A DNA stretch of 64,000 nt. Origin: Sinorhizobium sp. RAC02 (lineage in GTDB: Bacteria > Pseudomonadota > Alphaproteobacteria > Rhizobiales > Rhizobiaceae). Shown in pieces: positions 1 through 9,381 of this stretch; position 1 is the stretch's first letter, and the number at the start of each line of letters is the position of its first letter. Where the stretch lies: the NCBI RefSeq assembly GCF_001713395.1, contig NZ_CP016450.1, forward strand, positions 1,922,001 to 1,986,000, read 5' to 3'. The notes under the pieces are model-generated. The model had not been told where the DNA came from and searched no databases. It saw nothing but the letters and a program-made list of their open reading frames with translations. The translations under genes were made by a program, and so were the position numbers.

Positions 1-942
1 CAGATCAACGAGCGGCGCACCCGCGACGGCGGCCTCGTCTCTGTCGGCACCGACATCACCATGATGAAGCGCCACCAGGTGCGCCTGCGCGAATCCGAAC
101 GCCGCCTGATGGCGACCATCGGCGATCTTTCGGCCTCGCGCGCCAAGCTGGAGCGGCAGAAGGCGGAGCTTTCCGTCGCCATTGCCAACTACCAGGCCGA
201 AAAGGACCGTGCCGAGGCGGCAAACCGCGCCAAATCGGAATTCCTCGCCAACATGTCGCATGAGCTGCGCACGCCGCTCAATGCCATCCTCGGCTTCTCC
301 GAGATCCTGCAGAACCAGATGTTCGGTCCGATCGGCTCGGACAAATACCGCGAATATTCCTGCGACATCCATGAGAGCGGCAAACACCTACTCAACGTGA
401 TCAGCGACATTCTCGACATGTCGAAGATCGAGGCCGGCCATATGCGCATCAGCTGCGAGACCGTCGATCTGGCCCCGCTGATCGAGGAAACATTGCGCCT
501 CACCATGCTGCAAGCGGAGAAGAAGCACATCCGGGTGCAGCAAATCTGCCCGCAGCACCTGTTCACCGTCGCGGACCGCCGCGCCATGAAGCAGATCCTG
601 CTGAACCTCTTGTCGAATGCCATGAAGTTCACCAATGCCGGCGGCAAGGTGGAGGTGCGGGCGCGCAAGATCGATGGCGCCGTCACGCTGACGATCGCCG
701 ATACCGGTATCGGCATTCCGAAATCGGCGCTGCAGAAGATCGGCCAGCCCTTCGAGCAGGTGCAGAGCCAATATGCCAAGAGCAAGGGCGGCTCCGGCCT
801 CGGGCTCGCCATCTCCCGCTCGCTGGCCCATCTGCATGGCGGCGCGATGCGTATTCGCTCCGTCGAAGGCAAGGGCACGATCATCTCCGTTCGTATCCCC
901 GACCGGGAGCGGCTTGCGGCACTGCATCTGGCGGCCGCGTAA
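1..942 (+). CDS. pleC: PleC-type sensor histidine kinase, 3' part
   Basis: The reading frame is open from base 1, so the gene starts upstream of the window. The first ~20 codons look like the end of a PAS domain (RTRDGG...VGTDIT). A coiled coil follows, then a HisKA box with SHELRTPLNAILGFSEIL (phospho-acceptor His near base 259), an N box (LLNLLSNAMKF), and G boxes DTGIGIP and GGSGLGLAIS of the HATPase. The HisKA signature is that of the PleC/DivJ/PdhS family, which sets the phosphorylation state of DivK and so indirectly CtrA. Assignment to PleC rather than another family member rests on remembered synteny with glnE downstream; the N-terminal sensory part is not visible. Family membership is firm, the symbol less so. 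Confidence 0.75.
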   Translation, partial: QINERRTRDGGLVSVGTDITMMKRHQVRLRESERRLMATIGDLSASRAKLERQKAELSVAIANYQAEKDRAEAANRAKSEFLANMSHELRTPLNAILGFSEILQNQMFGPIGSDKYREYSCDIHESGKHLLNVISDILDMSKIEAGHMRISCETVDLAPLIEETLRLTMLQAEKKHIRVQQICPQHLFTVADRRAMKQILLNLLSNAMKFTNAGGKVEVRARKIDGAVTLTIADTGIGIPKSALQKIGQPFEQVQSQYAKSKGGSGLGLAISRSLAHLHGGAMRIRSVEGKGTIISVRIPDRERLAALHLAAA

Positions 943-960
943 CGGATTTTTCGCAATGCA

Positions 961-988
961 AGGACGGGGGCGTCCGTCCTCGGCTTTT
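961..988 (+). terminator. Rho-independent terminator after pleC
   Basis: Arms AGGACGG (961-967) and CCGTCCT (974-980) form a 7-bp stem with a 6-base loop, followed by CGGCTTTT. It begins 18 bases after the pleC stop, where a terminator is expected. Confidence 0.65.
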
Positions 989-1039
989 GCACTCACGCAA
1001 GGCTTTGAGGGGCTGGGCGTTCGCGGAATGGCGTATGCG

Positions 1040-1876
1040 CTACCGCCAAGGCCGGGATGTCAGCCACATCTTCCCGGTGTCTCCCGTGATGATGAGATCC
1101 GCCACCTGGTCAAGGCCCGGCTGTTTCGGGACAGCCGACAGATCCGCGATCATCGCATCGACGGCGCCTTCCTCCAGAAGGTGCGCGACGTCCGCCTGTT
1201 CAGCCGCCTTGTCATGCAGCACCAATACGGTTCTCGTCACCGCCTTGGGATCGCTTGTGTCGCACAGGAACGGGATGATGGACTCGTGATGGCGCATGGG
1301 AAGGGTGAAGATATGCGCGCCCTGAATCCGGAGCACCTCGACGCAGTCAAAACGGTTGCCCGATCCGAGAATGCAGAAAACTGCGAGGTTGCGCGGCGGC
1401 ACTGACGTCACGACCTCTGTCGCGACACGCAGGTCGGCCGCCAGTTGCTCGGACGCCTGCGCCTCTTCCATCAGCCGTTGATAGGACGTGTAGGGCAGTT
1501 CATTCTTGTTGTCGTGCAGGACGACCACCGGGCTGAACGCCAGGGCGCGAACCGGCTTTTCTGTCGCGCGGGCGAGCAGCATTGCATGGTAGAGCGCGCC
1601 ATGCCCTCCCTTGCTGCCCCCGATCGCGATGACCTGATCATAATCAGAGACCAGATTTAACAGGTGCGCAGATAAAATCTCGGCATCTCGCGTGAAGTAT
1701 GTATCCGCAGTGTCTGCAATACTCAGAACATCTGCCGAGAATTTTATCGATTTGAAATGATGATTGGGCGAGTGAGAAAACAGAATGATCAGTACGTTTT
1801 TATGATTTCGCCGGAATTCTATATCATAGCAGCTCAGAACGTGTCTTTCTGCGCCTTCTCGGTTCATTAGAATCAT
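1040..1876 (-). CDS. Hypothetical alpha/beta-hydrolase-like protein
   Basis: This 278-aa protein has no recognised name. The motif AIGGSKGGHGAL resembles a nucleophile elbow (G-x-S-x-G) and is followed by a strand-rich segment (VRALAFSPVVVL) as in alpha/beta hydrolases. A conserved-looking HHESIIPF stretch near residue 190 could hold the catalytic His, but this is a guess. No signal peptide or membrane segment is seen. Its 5' third and upstream region are clearly richer in A+T than the flanking genes. It sits between pleC and glnE, which I recall as neighbours in related genomes, so it may be an acquired insertion. The function is unknown; a surface polysaccharide or esterase role would be speculation. 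Confidence 0.6.
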   Translation of the reverse strand: MILMNREGAERHVLSCYDIEFRRNHKNVLIILFSHSPNHHFKSIKFSADVLSIADTADTYFTRDAEILSAHLLNLVSDYDQVIAIGGSKGGHGALYHAMLLARATEKPVRALAFSPVVVLHDNKNELPYTSYQRLMEEAQASEQLAADLRVATEVVTSVPPRNLAVFCILGSGNRFDCVEVLRIQGAHIFTLPMRHHESIIPFLCDTSDPKAVTRTVLVLHDKAAEQADVAHLLEEGAVDAMIADLSAVPKQPGLDQVADLIITGDTGKMWLTSRPWR

Positions 1877-2011
1877 TAAAAACTAACCTCTAAACGAACT
1901 GTCTTGCTGCCTTCGTATAAAGCCTGTTCTTGAAGTGCAAGAGGCCCAACGCAAGGGAATTTGACGCTTTCAGGCAGCACGATGGCCTCAGGGGCACAGA
2001 CACCACGCCGA

Positions 2012-4966
2012 TCACGGCTTTGCGACAAGGGCCTGGAATATCTTGCGCACCGCCTTGGATCGCTGTTTGAGGTCTGCCTCCAAAGTGCGGAGATCGGGGC
2101 TGTCACCCGCCCGGCAGACGAGGTCGATGAGCCCGGCCGGCGCCTCCTTCGGGTCGAAGCTGCCATCGACGCAGAGGCGCACGATCTGCGAAATCTCCGT
2201 ATAGAGCACCAGCGCGCTTTGCACGGCGTCAAGGTCGTTCGGATCCATCATCGCCGCGCCGAGCACGGCGAGCGCCTCCCCTGTCGGCATCGCCCGCTCC
2301 GGCTGTGGCACACCGCGCACCGGGGCCAGCAGCGCGAGGAACTGCGCGATGAATTCGATGTCGATCAGCCCACCCGGGATGAGTTTTAGGTCCCAGACAT
2401 CCTTCGGCGGCTTTTCCTGGTCGATCAGGTTGCGCATCTCCGCGACATCCTTGGCGATCTTCGCCGGCTCGCGCTTTCGGCCCAGCACCGCGCGAAAAAT
2501 GTCGTCGGCCTCCTTCATGAGGCTCTCGTCGCCGCACAGCACGCGGGCACGCGTCAAGGCCATGTGCTCCCACGTCCAGGCCTCTTCCGTCTGGTACTTG
2601 GCAAACGACGTTATGCGCGTCGCGACCGGCCCCTTGTTGCCGGAGGGGCGCAGGCGCATGTCCACCTCGTAGAGCACGCCTTCCGCCGTCGGCGCCGAGA
2701 GCGCGGCGATCAGGCGCTGGGTGATGCGGGTAAAGTACTTCATGTTGTCGAGCGGCTTGGGACCGTCCGATTCAAAGGCGTCGCTGTCGTGGTCGTAGAG
2801 CAGGATCAGGTCGATGTCCGAGCCCGCGGTCAGCTCGAAGCTGCCGAGCTTGCCCATGCCGACCAGCACCACGCGCCCGCCCGGGAATTTTCCATGCGCG
2901 GTCTCGATTTCCTCCAGCACGGCCTTGAGTGCCGCGGCGACGATGAGGTCGGCGACATGCGTCAGCGCGCGCGCGGCCTGCTTGCCGGTGATCGCACCGG
3001 TCAGCAGGCGGATGCCGATGAGGAAGCGCTGTTCTGCGGCGATGATGCGCAGGCGGTCGAGGATTTCCTCATAGTGCCGAGCGCCGGAGACGAAGCCCTC
3101 GATGCGCTCGGAAAGATAGGCGCGCGTCGGCAGTTCGGCGAGCAGGCCGGGATCCAGCATGCCGTCGAAGACATGGGGCTTTGCCGCAATCACCTCGGCG
3201 AGGCGCGGCGCCGACGACATGATGTTGACGATGAGGGAAAGCAGCGCCGGATTGTTGCCGAGCAGCGAGAAGAGCTGGATGCCCGCTGGCAGGCCGGAAA
3301 TGAAGCTGTCGAAGCGCAGCAGCGCCTCGTCGGCCCGCTTGCTCTCGCCGAAGACGCGCAGCAATTGCGGCGTCAGTTCCGTCAGTCGCTCGCGTGCTTC
3401 GACGGATTGCGTGGCGCGGTAGCGACCATAGTGCCAGGTGCGGATCGTACGGGAAATGTCGGCGGGACGCTCGAAACCGAGGCGCTTCAGCGTTTCCAGC
3501 GTGTCCGGATCGTCCTTCTGGCCGGTGAAGACGAGATTACCGGTCTCGGAGGAGAGCTTCGCCTCCTGCTCGAAGAGCGCCGCATAACGGCGCTCGACGG
3601 TCTTAAGCACGGAAACGAGTTTTGCAGAAAAACCGGCCGTATCCTCGAAGCCCATCATGAAGGCGATGCGCTTCAGCTCGGCCTCGGTTTCCGGCAACAA
3701 ATGGGTCTGTTCGTCGCGCACCATCTGGATGCGGTGCTCGACGTCGCGCAGGAACCAGTAGGCCTCGGTCAGTTCCCTGGCCGTGCCCTTGTCGATCCAG
3801 TTCGCCTTTGCAAGTTCCTGCAGCATCGGCTCGGTGGCGCGCAGGCGCAGCGCCGGCACGCGGCCGCCAGCGATGAGCTGCTGCGTCTGAACGAAGAACT
3901 CGATCTCGCGGATGCCGCCGCGGCCGAGCTTGACATTGTGCCCCTTGACGGCGATCTCGCCGTGCCCCTTGTGCACATGGATCTGGCGCTTGATCGAATG
4001 AATGTCGGCAATCGCCGCATAGTCGAGATATTTGCGGAAGACGAAGGGCGTCAGGCCCTTGAGGAACGCCGCGCCGGCCGCGAGATCACCGGCAATCGGC
4101 TTGGCCTTGATGAAGGCGGCGCGCTCCCAGTTCTGCCCGCGGCTCTCGTAATAGAGCATGGCCGAATCGAAGGAGATGGCGAGCGGCGTGGCGCCCGGAT
4201 CGGGCCGCAGGCGCAGGTCCGTGCGGAAGACGTAGCCGTCCGCCGTGCGCTCCTGCATGATGCGGATCAGCCGGCGCACGAGGCGGGAAAACGTCTCGAC
4301 CGCCTCCATCGGATCGACCGCGATATCCGCCATCGGGTCGAAGAAGACGACGAGGTCGATGTCGGAGGAATAGTTGAGTTCGGCCGCGCCAAGCTTGCCC
4401 ATGCCGAGCACGATCAGGCCCGACTTTTCGCTGGGATGCTTAGGGTCCGGCAGTTTCAGCTTGCCGCTTTCATGCGCCGACAGGAGCAGATAGTCGAAGG
4501 CGGCCGACGTCGCCGCTTCGGCGAGGTCCGTGAGAAGTGCGGTGGTTTTCCGTGCATCAAACATGCGGGCAAGATCGGCAAGCGCTGTGAGGAAGGCGAC
4601 CTCGCGCTTGGCGACGCGCAGACGGGTCATCAGCACCGCCTCCGTCACCTCGCCGCCCTCCGTCTTCCAGGCGTTGCGGGCGCGGGCGATCGCGTCCTCG
4701 ATCATCGGCAGGATCGGCGCTTCAAGCGCGCGGGCAAGCAGGCCGGGGTCGATGCGCGCTGTATCACGCAGATAGGGCGAGAGCGAAAACGCCGCGACGA
4801 GGAAATCCTTGAGGGGTTCGTTCCCGCCGAGCAGCTTGGCAATGGCGGGGTGATCCTTGCCCCAGTCCTTGAGGTCGGACAGGACCGACTTGACTTCCGT
4901 CTGGCTCAGGGGCCGGATCGGAGAGGTCGAAAGATCGGAAAACCGCGTCGTTTCCGTCACGCTCAT
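2012..4966 (-). CDS. glnE: Bifunctional glutamine synthetase adenylyltransferase/deadenylase GlnE
   Basis: GlnE adds AMP to, or removes it from, glutamine synthetase in response to PII and glutamine, and so controls ammonium assimilation. The 984-aa length is normal. Two nucleotidyltransferase domains are visible: the N-terminal one (deadenylylase) with GMGKLGAAELNYSSDIDLV at about residues 188-206, and the C-terminal one (adenylylase) with GMGKLGSFELTAGSDIDLIL at about residue 700. Both carry the G-G-S/D-x-D metal-binding pattern. The start is supported by GGCGAGGAGG just upstream of ATG. The kinase gene downstream begins within 35 bases of the stop of the next unit (6422 to 5001), so glnE is probably the last gene read through this strand. 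Confidence 0.95.
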   Translation of the reverse strand: MSVTETTRFSDLSTSPIRPLSQTEVKSVLSDLKDWGKDHPAIAKLLGGNEPLKDFLVAAFSLSPYLRDTARIDPGLLARALEAPILPMIEDAIARARNAWKTEGGEVTEAVLMTRLRVAKREVAFLTALADLARMFDARKTTALLTDLAEAATSAAFDYLLLSAHESGKLKLPDPKHPSEKSGLIVLGMGKLGAAELNYSSDIDLVVFFDPMADIAVDPMEAVETFSRLVRRLIRIMQERTADGYVFRTDLRLRPDPGATPLAISFDSAMLYYESRGQNWERAAFIKAKPIAGDLAAGAAFLKGLTPFVFRKYLDYAAIADIHSIKRQIHVHKGHGEIAVKGHNVKLGRGGIREIEFFVQTQQLIAGGRVPALRLRATEPMLQELAKANWIDKGTARELTEAYWFLRDVEHRIQMVRDEQTHLLPETEAELKRIAFMMGFEDTAGFSAKLVSVLKTVERRYAALFEQEAKLSSETGNLVFTGQKDDPDTLETLKRLGFERPADISRTIRTWHYGRYRATQSVEARERLTELTPQLLRVFGESKRADEALLRFDSFISGLPAGIQLFSLLGNNPALLSLIVNIMSSAPRLAEVIAAKPHVFDGMLDPGLLAELPTRAYLSERIEGFVSGARHYEEILDRLRIIAAEQRFLIGIRLLTGAITGKQAARALTHVADLIVAAALKAVLEEIETAHGKFPGGRVVLVGMGKLGSFELTAGSDIDLILLYDHDSDAFESDGPKPLDNMKYFTRITQRLIAALSAPTAEGVLYEVDMRLRPSGNKGPVATRITSFAKYQTEEAWTWEHMALTRARVLCGDESLMKEADDIFRAVLGRKREPAKIAKDVAEMRNLIDQEKPPKDVWDLKLIPGGLIDIEFIAQFLALLAPVRGVPQPERAMPTGEALAVLGAAMMDPNDLDAVQSALVLYTEISQIVRLCVDGSFDPKEAPAGLIDLVCRAGDSPDLRTLEADLKQRSKAVRKIFQALVAKP

Positions 4967-5000
4967 GATGCCTCCTCGCCTTTTTTGACGACGAGGTGTA

Positions 5001-6422
5001 TCAGTCCGGAAGGACGGGGAAAACCATTCTGACGGTCAGCCCCCGATTGTTTTCCCGCTCGGGATGCGTCGCATCGAGTTCCAGCCGGCCGTGATGCATT
5101 TCCATGACGGCGCCGACGAGCGACAGGCCAAGCCCCGTGCCGGGCTTGGAGCGGCTGGCATCGAGCCGCACGAAACGTTTGACGACCTCGTCGTGCTTGT
5201 CATCGGGCACGCCGGCCCCACTATCGGCGACCGACAGGACGACATCGCCATCCCGGCGCACGAGCGACACGCGGATCTCCGGATCATCGCTGCCTTCGGC
5301 ATATTTGATTGCATTGTCGATGAGGTTGCCGAGCGCCTGGCCGACGAGTTCGCGGTTGCCGTTGATTTCGACCCCATCGGCGATCTCCGTCACGAGCTTC
5401 AGGCCGCAATCCTCGGCAACCGGTTCATAGAGCTCGGCGCCATCATGGGCGATGCCGCTGATATCGATCGCGCTCATCTCCGCCGGCGCCTGGCCGGCTT
5501 CGACGCGAGAGATCATCAGAAGCGCATTGAAGGTGCGGATAAGCTGGTCGGATTCGCCGATCATCTCCTCCAGCGCGATGCGGTAATCGGCCTTTTCATT
5601 GCCGGCAAGGGCTGCCTCCGCCTTGTTGCGCAGGCGCGTCAGCGGTGTCTTCAGGTCGTGCGCAATGTTGTCGGAAACCTGCTTCAGGCCCTCGTTCAGT
5701 TTCTCGATGCGCCCGAGCATCGTGTTCAGCGATTCCGAAAGCCGGTCGAACTCGTCACCCGAGCCGCTCGTCGGCAGGCGCTGCGAGAGATCACCGGCCA
5801 TGATGCGCTGGCTGGCATCGGACATGCGATCCATGCGCTTCAAGGCGTTGCGGCCGATCAGATACCATATGGCGAGCGCGCCGATGCCCATGACGCCGAG
5901 CGCCACCATCAGCGCCTGGCGCACCAGCTTGCGAAAATTCTCCGGCTCGCCGAGATCGCGGCCGACCAGAACGCGCAGGCCATTGGACAGTACCGTCACC
6001 TGCGCATAGGCCATCGGACGGTTGTTGCCGCGCGCTTCCTCCTGGTAGCGCTGGTAGCGGAACGGTGTCTCCGTCCAGCCTTCATTGTCCATCACGCCGG
6101 GCTGGATGGAGGCGACGTTGCCGGCCAGCACTTCGCCGGTCGGGCTTGCAATGATGTAGAGATTGGCGCCGGGCTGGCGGGCACGCCGCTCCAGCGTGCG
6201 CAGCAAGCCGTTCATGCCGTTGTTGTCGAAGACGCGCTCGATCTGCTCGGTTTCCTGCGCCACTGCCTCACGCATCTGCTGCTGCAGCAGGCCCTCCGAC
6301 ATGGAGGATACGTAGAAGACGAGAAAGGCCGCGCAGACGGCGAAGAGCAGGAGGTAGATCGCGGAGAGGCGTACCGCGGTGGTGCGGTAGAGGGCGGTCA
6401 GCCGGCCGAGCAGTCGCTGCAT
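5001..6422 (-). CDS. Sensor histidine kinase (OmpR-partner type)
   Basis: This 473-aa membrane kinase has an N-terminal transmembrane segment (LSAIYLLLFAVCAAFLVFYV), a periplasmic sensor region, a second membrane segment (ALMVALGVMGIGALAIWYLI) near residue 180, a HAMP domain, a HisKA box with NIAHDLKTPLTRLRNKAE and a HATPase with DSGAGVPD and GTGLGLSLV. It starts 3 bases after the stop of the response regulator, so the two form an operon. The pair lies directly downstream of degP on the same strand. A role in envelope stress sensing is plausible from this position but is inference. Confidence 0.9.
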   Translation of the reverse strand: MQRLLGRLTALYRTTAVRLSAIYLLLFAVCAAFLVFYVSSMSEGLLQQQMREAVAQETEQIERVFDNNGMNGLLRTLERRARQPGANLYIIASPTGEVLAGNVASIQPGVMDNEGWTETPFRYQRYQEEARGNNRPMAYAQVTVLSNGLRVLVGRDLGEPENFRKLVRQALMVALGVMGIGALAIWYLIGRNALKRMDRMSDASQRIMAGDLSQRLPTSGSGDEFDRLSESLNTMLGRIEKLNEGLKQVSDNIAHDLKTPLTRLRNKAEAALAGNEKADYRIALEEMIGESDQLIRTFNALLMISRVEAGQAPAEMSAIDISGIAHDGAELYEPVAEDCGLKLVTEIADGVEINGNRELVGQALGNLIDNAIKYAEGSDDPEIRVSLVRRDGDVVLSVADSGAGVPDDKHDEVVKRFVRLDASRSKPGTGLGLSLVGAVMEMHHGRLELDATHPERENNRGLTVRMVFPVLPD

Positions 6423-6425
6423 GGA

Positions 6426-7109
6426 TCAGCCCGCCGCCTCTTCCTTCATCATATATCCCGCGCCGCGCACGGTGCGCAGCAGCGGCTGGTCGAAATCCTT
6501 CTCGATCTTCGAGCGCAGCCGCGAAACATGGACGTCGATGACGTTGGTCTGCGGGTCGAAATGGTAGTCCCAGACGTTTTCCAGCAGCATGGTGCGTGTC
6601 ACCACCTGGCCGGCATTCTTCATCAGATATTCGAGTAGACGGAACTCGCGCGGCTGGAGAAGGATTTCCTTGCCCGCCCGCTTCACCGTGTGGGAGAGCC
6701 GGTCGAGTTCGAGGTCACCGACCCGATAGACCATGTCCTGCTCCGGCGTGCCCTTGCGGCGGCCGAGTACTTCGACACGAGCCAGAAGTTCGCTGAAGGC
6801 ATAGGGTTTCGGCAGATAGTCGTCGCCACCGGCACGAAGGCCCGTCACGCGGTCATCGACCTGGCCGAGGGCAGAAAGTATGAGCACGGGCGTGTGAATG
6901 TTGCGGTGGCGCAATTCCGAAATCAGCGAGAGGCCATCGCGGCGCGGCAGCATGCGGTCGATGACCAGCACGTCGTAGCTGTTTTCCGTCGCGAGGAAGA
7001 GGCCGCTTTCGCCGTCGCTCGCATGGTCGAGCACGATGCCCGCCTCGCGAAAGGCCTTCGAGAGATAGGCGGCCGCCTCCAGATCGTCTTCCACAATCAA
7101 TATCTTCAT
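6426..7109 (-). CDS. OmpR/PhoB-family response regulator
   Basis: This 227-aa protein has a receiver domain with the acidic pair EDD at the N-terminus, phospho-acceptor Asp in VLVIDRMLPRRDG, and the conserved Lys in LPKPYAFSE. The C-terminal winged helix (residues ~130-222) includes LQPREFRLLEYLMKNAG and VIDVHVSRLRSKIEKDF, typical of OmpR/PhoB regulators. It is the first gene of a pair with the kinase at 5001-6422. The inverted repeat upstream of degP at 8858-8897 is a possible target but there is no direct evidence. Confidence 0.92.
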   Translation of the reverse strand: MKILIVEDDLEAAAYLSKAFREAGIVLDHASDGESGLFLATENSYDVLVIDRMLPRRDGLSLISELRHRNIHTPVLILSALGQVDDRVTGLRAGGDDYLPKPYAFSELLARVEVLGRRKGTPEQDMVYRVGDLELDRLSHTVKRAGKEILLQPREFRLLEYLMKNAGQVVTRTMLLENVWDYHFDPQTNVIDVHVSRLRSKIEKDFDQPLLRTVRGAGYMMKEEAAG

Positions 7110-7223
7110 CGTACGGACCTTACAGCATGTTCGGCGAGCGTTGGCTAGCAGCGCCCCCGGATATGGCAGCGCCGCGAAACCTTGCGATCTCGCGGCGCCG
7201 TAGGCAGGGAATGCCGGAGCCGA

Positions 7224-8789
7224 TCAGCCCTGGTCGATCGGCAGCGCCAGGAAGCGGCTGCCGTCATTGGTCTCGATCTGGAACAGCGCCTTGGAGCGGC
7301 CGTCCTTGCGAGCGTTGTTGATGACCTTCACCACGTCGTCGGCAGACTTCACAGCCTGGTTGTTGACCGAGGTGATGCGGTCGCCTTCCTTGAGGCCGCG
7401 GTCGCTGGCGTCGGAGTCCGGATCGACCGAGGAGACCGTCAGGCCTTCATCGCCGGGCGTGACCGAGATGCCGAGATCGGCAAGCGCCTGCTCGCTGGCC
7501 GGCGCTTCCGGCTCGACCTCTTCGGCACCCGTTGCGGCCTGGATCTGCTCACCGGCAAGCGTGCCGATCTCGACCGAGATGCTCTCGGACTTGCCGTCAC
7601 GCCAGACCGACAGGTCGACCTTCTTGCCGGGGGCAATATCGGCGACACGGCGGGCAAGGTCGCGCGGGTCCTTGATCGGATCGCCATCGAGCGCCGTGAT
7701 CACGTCACCCTTTTTGATGCCGGCCTTGGCGCCGGGCGAGTCGGCCTGCGGCTCGACGACGAGGGCACCGGCGGCATCCGCAAGGCCAAGCGAGTCGGCG
7801 ATGTCACGGCTTACCGGCTGGATCTGCACGCCGAGCCAGCCACGATCGACCTTGCCGTCCTTCATCAGGTCGGCGACGACGCCCTTGGCGACGGAGGCGG
7901 GGATCGCAAAGGCGATGCCGACATTGCCGCCGGACGGCGAGAAGATTGCCGTGTTGATGCCGACGACCTGGCCGTTGAGGTTGAAGGTCGGGCCACCGGA
8001 ATTGCCGCGGTTCACCGCAGCGTCCACCTGGAGATAGTCATCATAAGGGCCGGAGCCGATGTCACGGCCACGCGCCGAGATGATGCCGGCCGTCACCGTA
8101 CCGCCGAGGCCGAACGGGTTGCCGACAGCCACGACCCAGTCGCCGACGCGGATCTGGCTGTCATCGGCGAAGTTCACATAGGTGAACTTGCGCTTGTCCT
8201 TTTCCTCGACCTTCAGCACGGCAAGGTCGGTGCGGCTGTCCTTGCCGACGAGCGTGGCGTTGAGTTCGGTGCCGTCATTCATGACGACCGTGAAGGCCGA
8301 GCCATCGTTGACGACATGGTTGTTGGTGACGATATAGCCGTCTTCCGAGATGAAGAAGCCGGAGCCCTGCGAGGTCGGACGCAGATGCGGCTTGCGGTCG
8401 GGGCCGCGACGGTCGCCAAACTGGCGGCCCGGGCCGCGGTCACCACGGAACTGGTCCTGCCCGCCGAACTCACGGAAGAAACGCTTCAGCGGGTGATCAT
8501 CGGGAAGTTCATCAAGGCTACGGCCGCCGAAGTTGAACGAGAAATTGCTCTCGTCATTGGCCGGCTTGATATCGGACTGAACACGGACGGAAACGACAGC
8601 CGGGGAAACGGCAGAGACAACGTCGGCAAAGCTCGCAACCTGCGGCGCCTGGACGGAAACGGCTTCGGCAAAACTTTCGCTAACGCGCGCGGGAATGCCG
8701 GTCGCCAGCATAACGGCCGCAAGTCCGGCGACGGTCGTCGTCTTCAGTACGGTCTTGAGGCCCGGACGGAATGCGGAAATCTTGGACAT
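7224..8789 (-). CDS. degP: Periplasmic serine endoprotease DegP/HtrA (Do family)
   Basis: The protein degrades or refolds misfolded envelope proteins in the periplasm. An N-terminal signal sequence (LKTVLKTTTVAGLAAVMLATGIPA) precedes a trypsin-like domain. The catalytic triad is visible as His in TNNHVV, Asp in DSRTDLAVLKV and Ser in RGNSGGPTF (about residues 158, 188 and 264). Two PDZ domains follow. An Arg/Gly/Asp-rich loop (residues ~108-135) is the long flexible LA loop. I chose the ATG at 8789 because AAAGG lies ~10 bases upstream; another in-frame ATG at 8810 would add 7 residues and lies before that Shine-Dalgarno. The two-component pair downstream reads in the same direction. Confidence 0.93.
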   Translation of the reverse strand: MSKISAFRPGLKTVLKTTTVAGLAAVMLATGIPARVSESFAEAVSVQAPQVASFADVVSAVSPAVVSVRVQSDIKPANDESNFSFNFGGRSLDELPDDHPLKRFFREFGGQDQFRGDRGPGRQFGDRRGPDRKPHLRPTSQGSGFFISEDGYIVTNNHVVNDGSAFTVVMNDGTELNATLVGKDSRTDLAVLKVEEKDKRKFTYVNFADDSQIRVGDWVVAVGNPFGLGGTVTAGIISARGRDIGSGPYDDYLQVDAAVNRGNSGGPTFNLNGQVVGINTAIFSPSGGNVGIAFAIPASVAKGVVADLMKDGKVDRGWLGVQIQPVSRDIADSLGLADAAGALVVEPQADSPGAKAGIKKGDVITALDGDPIKDPRDLARRVADIAPGKKVDLSVWRDGKSESISVEIGTLAGEQIQAATGAEEVEPEAPASEQALADLGISVTPGDEGLTVSSVDPDSDASDRGLKEGDRITSVNNQAVKSADDVVKVINNARKDGRSKALFQIETNDGSRFLALPIDQG

Positions 8790-8857
8790 TCTTTGCACCT
8801 TTTCTCTCATTCATGGCTGCGCTCAGCAGCCGATGGGAGAAGAGATAGGCCTGCACA

Positions 8858-8897
8858 CATTACGGCGCACTATCCGCCGCATGAATTTTTCGTAATG
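8858..8897. promoter_or_regulatory. Inverted repeat upstream of degP, possible operator
   Basis: CATTACG (8858-8864) and CGTAATG (8891-8897) form a perfect 7-bp inverted repeat. The arm centres are 33 bases apart, about three helical turns, and the nearer arm lies ~70 bases before the degP start. This geometry suits a dimeric regulator such as the adjacent OmpR-type protein. No regulator is demonstrated. Confidence 0.35.
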
Positions 8898-8922
8898 TTG
8901 GAGAATTTCGGGGGAAGCGGGG

Positions 8923-9381
8923 CTATTCGCGCGTCAGAGCGCGCTCCAGCTCGGCTTTTTCAGCCTCCGAGAGCGGTGTTCCCGTCGGTTTTCCACCACG
9001 CTTGCGCACGAAGAGCACCATGGCCGTCGCACCGGCAAGGAAAAGCACGATCGGCGCGCCCCACAACAGCAGGGTTTCACCACGCAAGCGCGGATTGAGC
9101 AGCACGAACTCGCCATAACGCGAAACGACATAGGCGATCACCGCATCGTCGCTGTCGCCATTCTTCAGGCGCTCACGCACGAGAAGACGCAGGTCGCGCG
9201 CCAGTTCGGCATTCGAATCATCGATCGACTGATTCTGGCAGACCATGCAGCGAAGCTGGGAAGAGAGGGTCCGCGCGCGCGCCTCCAGCGCCGGATCAGC
9301 CAGCACCTCATCCGGATTGACGGCGAAAGCGGGAAAGGCCGTGAGAATAAAGGCAAAAGCCAGAATGAGGCGGCGCATCAT
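8923..9381 (-). CDS. ccmH: Cytochrome c maturation thioreductant protein CcmH/CycL
   Basis: CcmH reduces and presents apocytochrome c thiols for heme ligation in the periplasm. The protein has a signal peptide ([16 protein letters not shown]), the redox motif [11 protein letters not shown] (Cys45 and Cys48), and a C-terminal membrane anchor ([21 protein letters not shown]). The 152-aa length is normal. I chose the start at 9381 because its ATG overlaps the ccmF stop in an ATGA arrangement; a second ATG follows immediately at 9378. A longer open frame to 9525 would run into ccmF coding sequence and lacks the signal peptide at its start. It is the last gene of the ccmI-E-F-H operon. Confidence 0.93.
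   Translation of the reverse strand: MMRRLILAFAFILTAFPAFAVNPDEVLADPALEARARTLSSQLRCMVCQNQSIDDSNAELARDLRLLVRERLKNGDSDDAVIAYVVSRYGEFVLLNPRLRGETLLLWGAPIVLFLAGATAMVLFVRKRGGKPTGTPLSEAEKAELERALTRE

Noticed and set aside
2564-5032. 822-codon open frame opposite glnE on the plus strand
   Set aside because: Antisense to glnE in high-GC DNA. Composition is Arg/Gly/Asp-rich with no family motifs.
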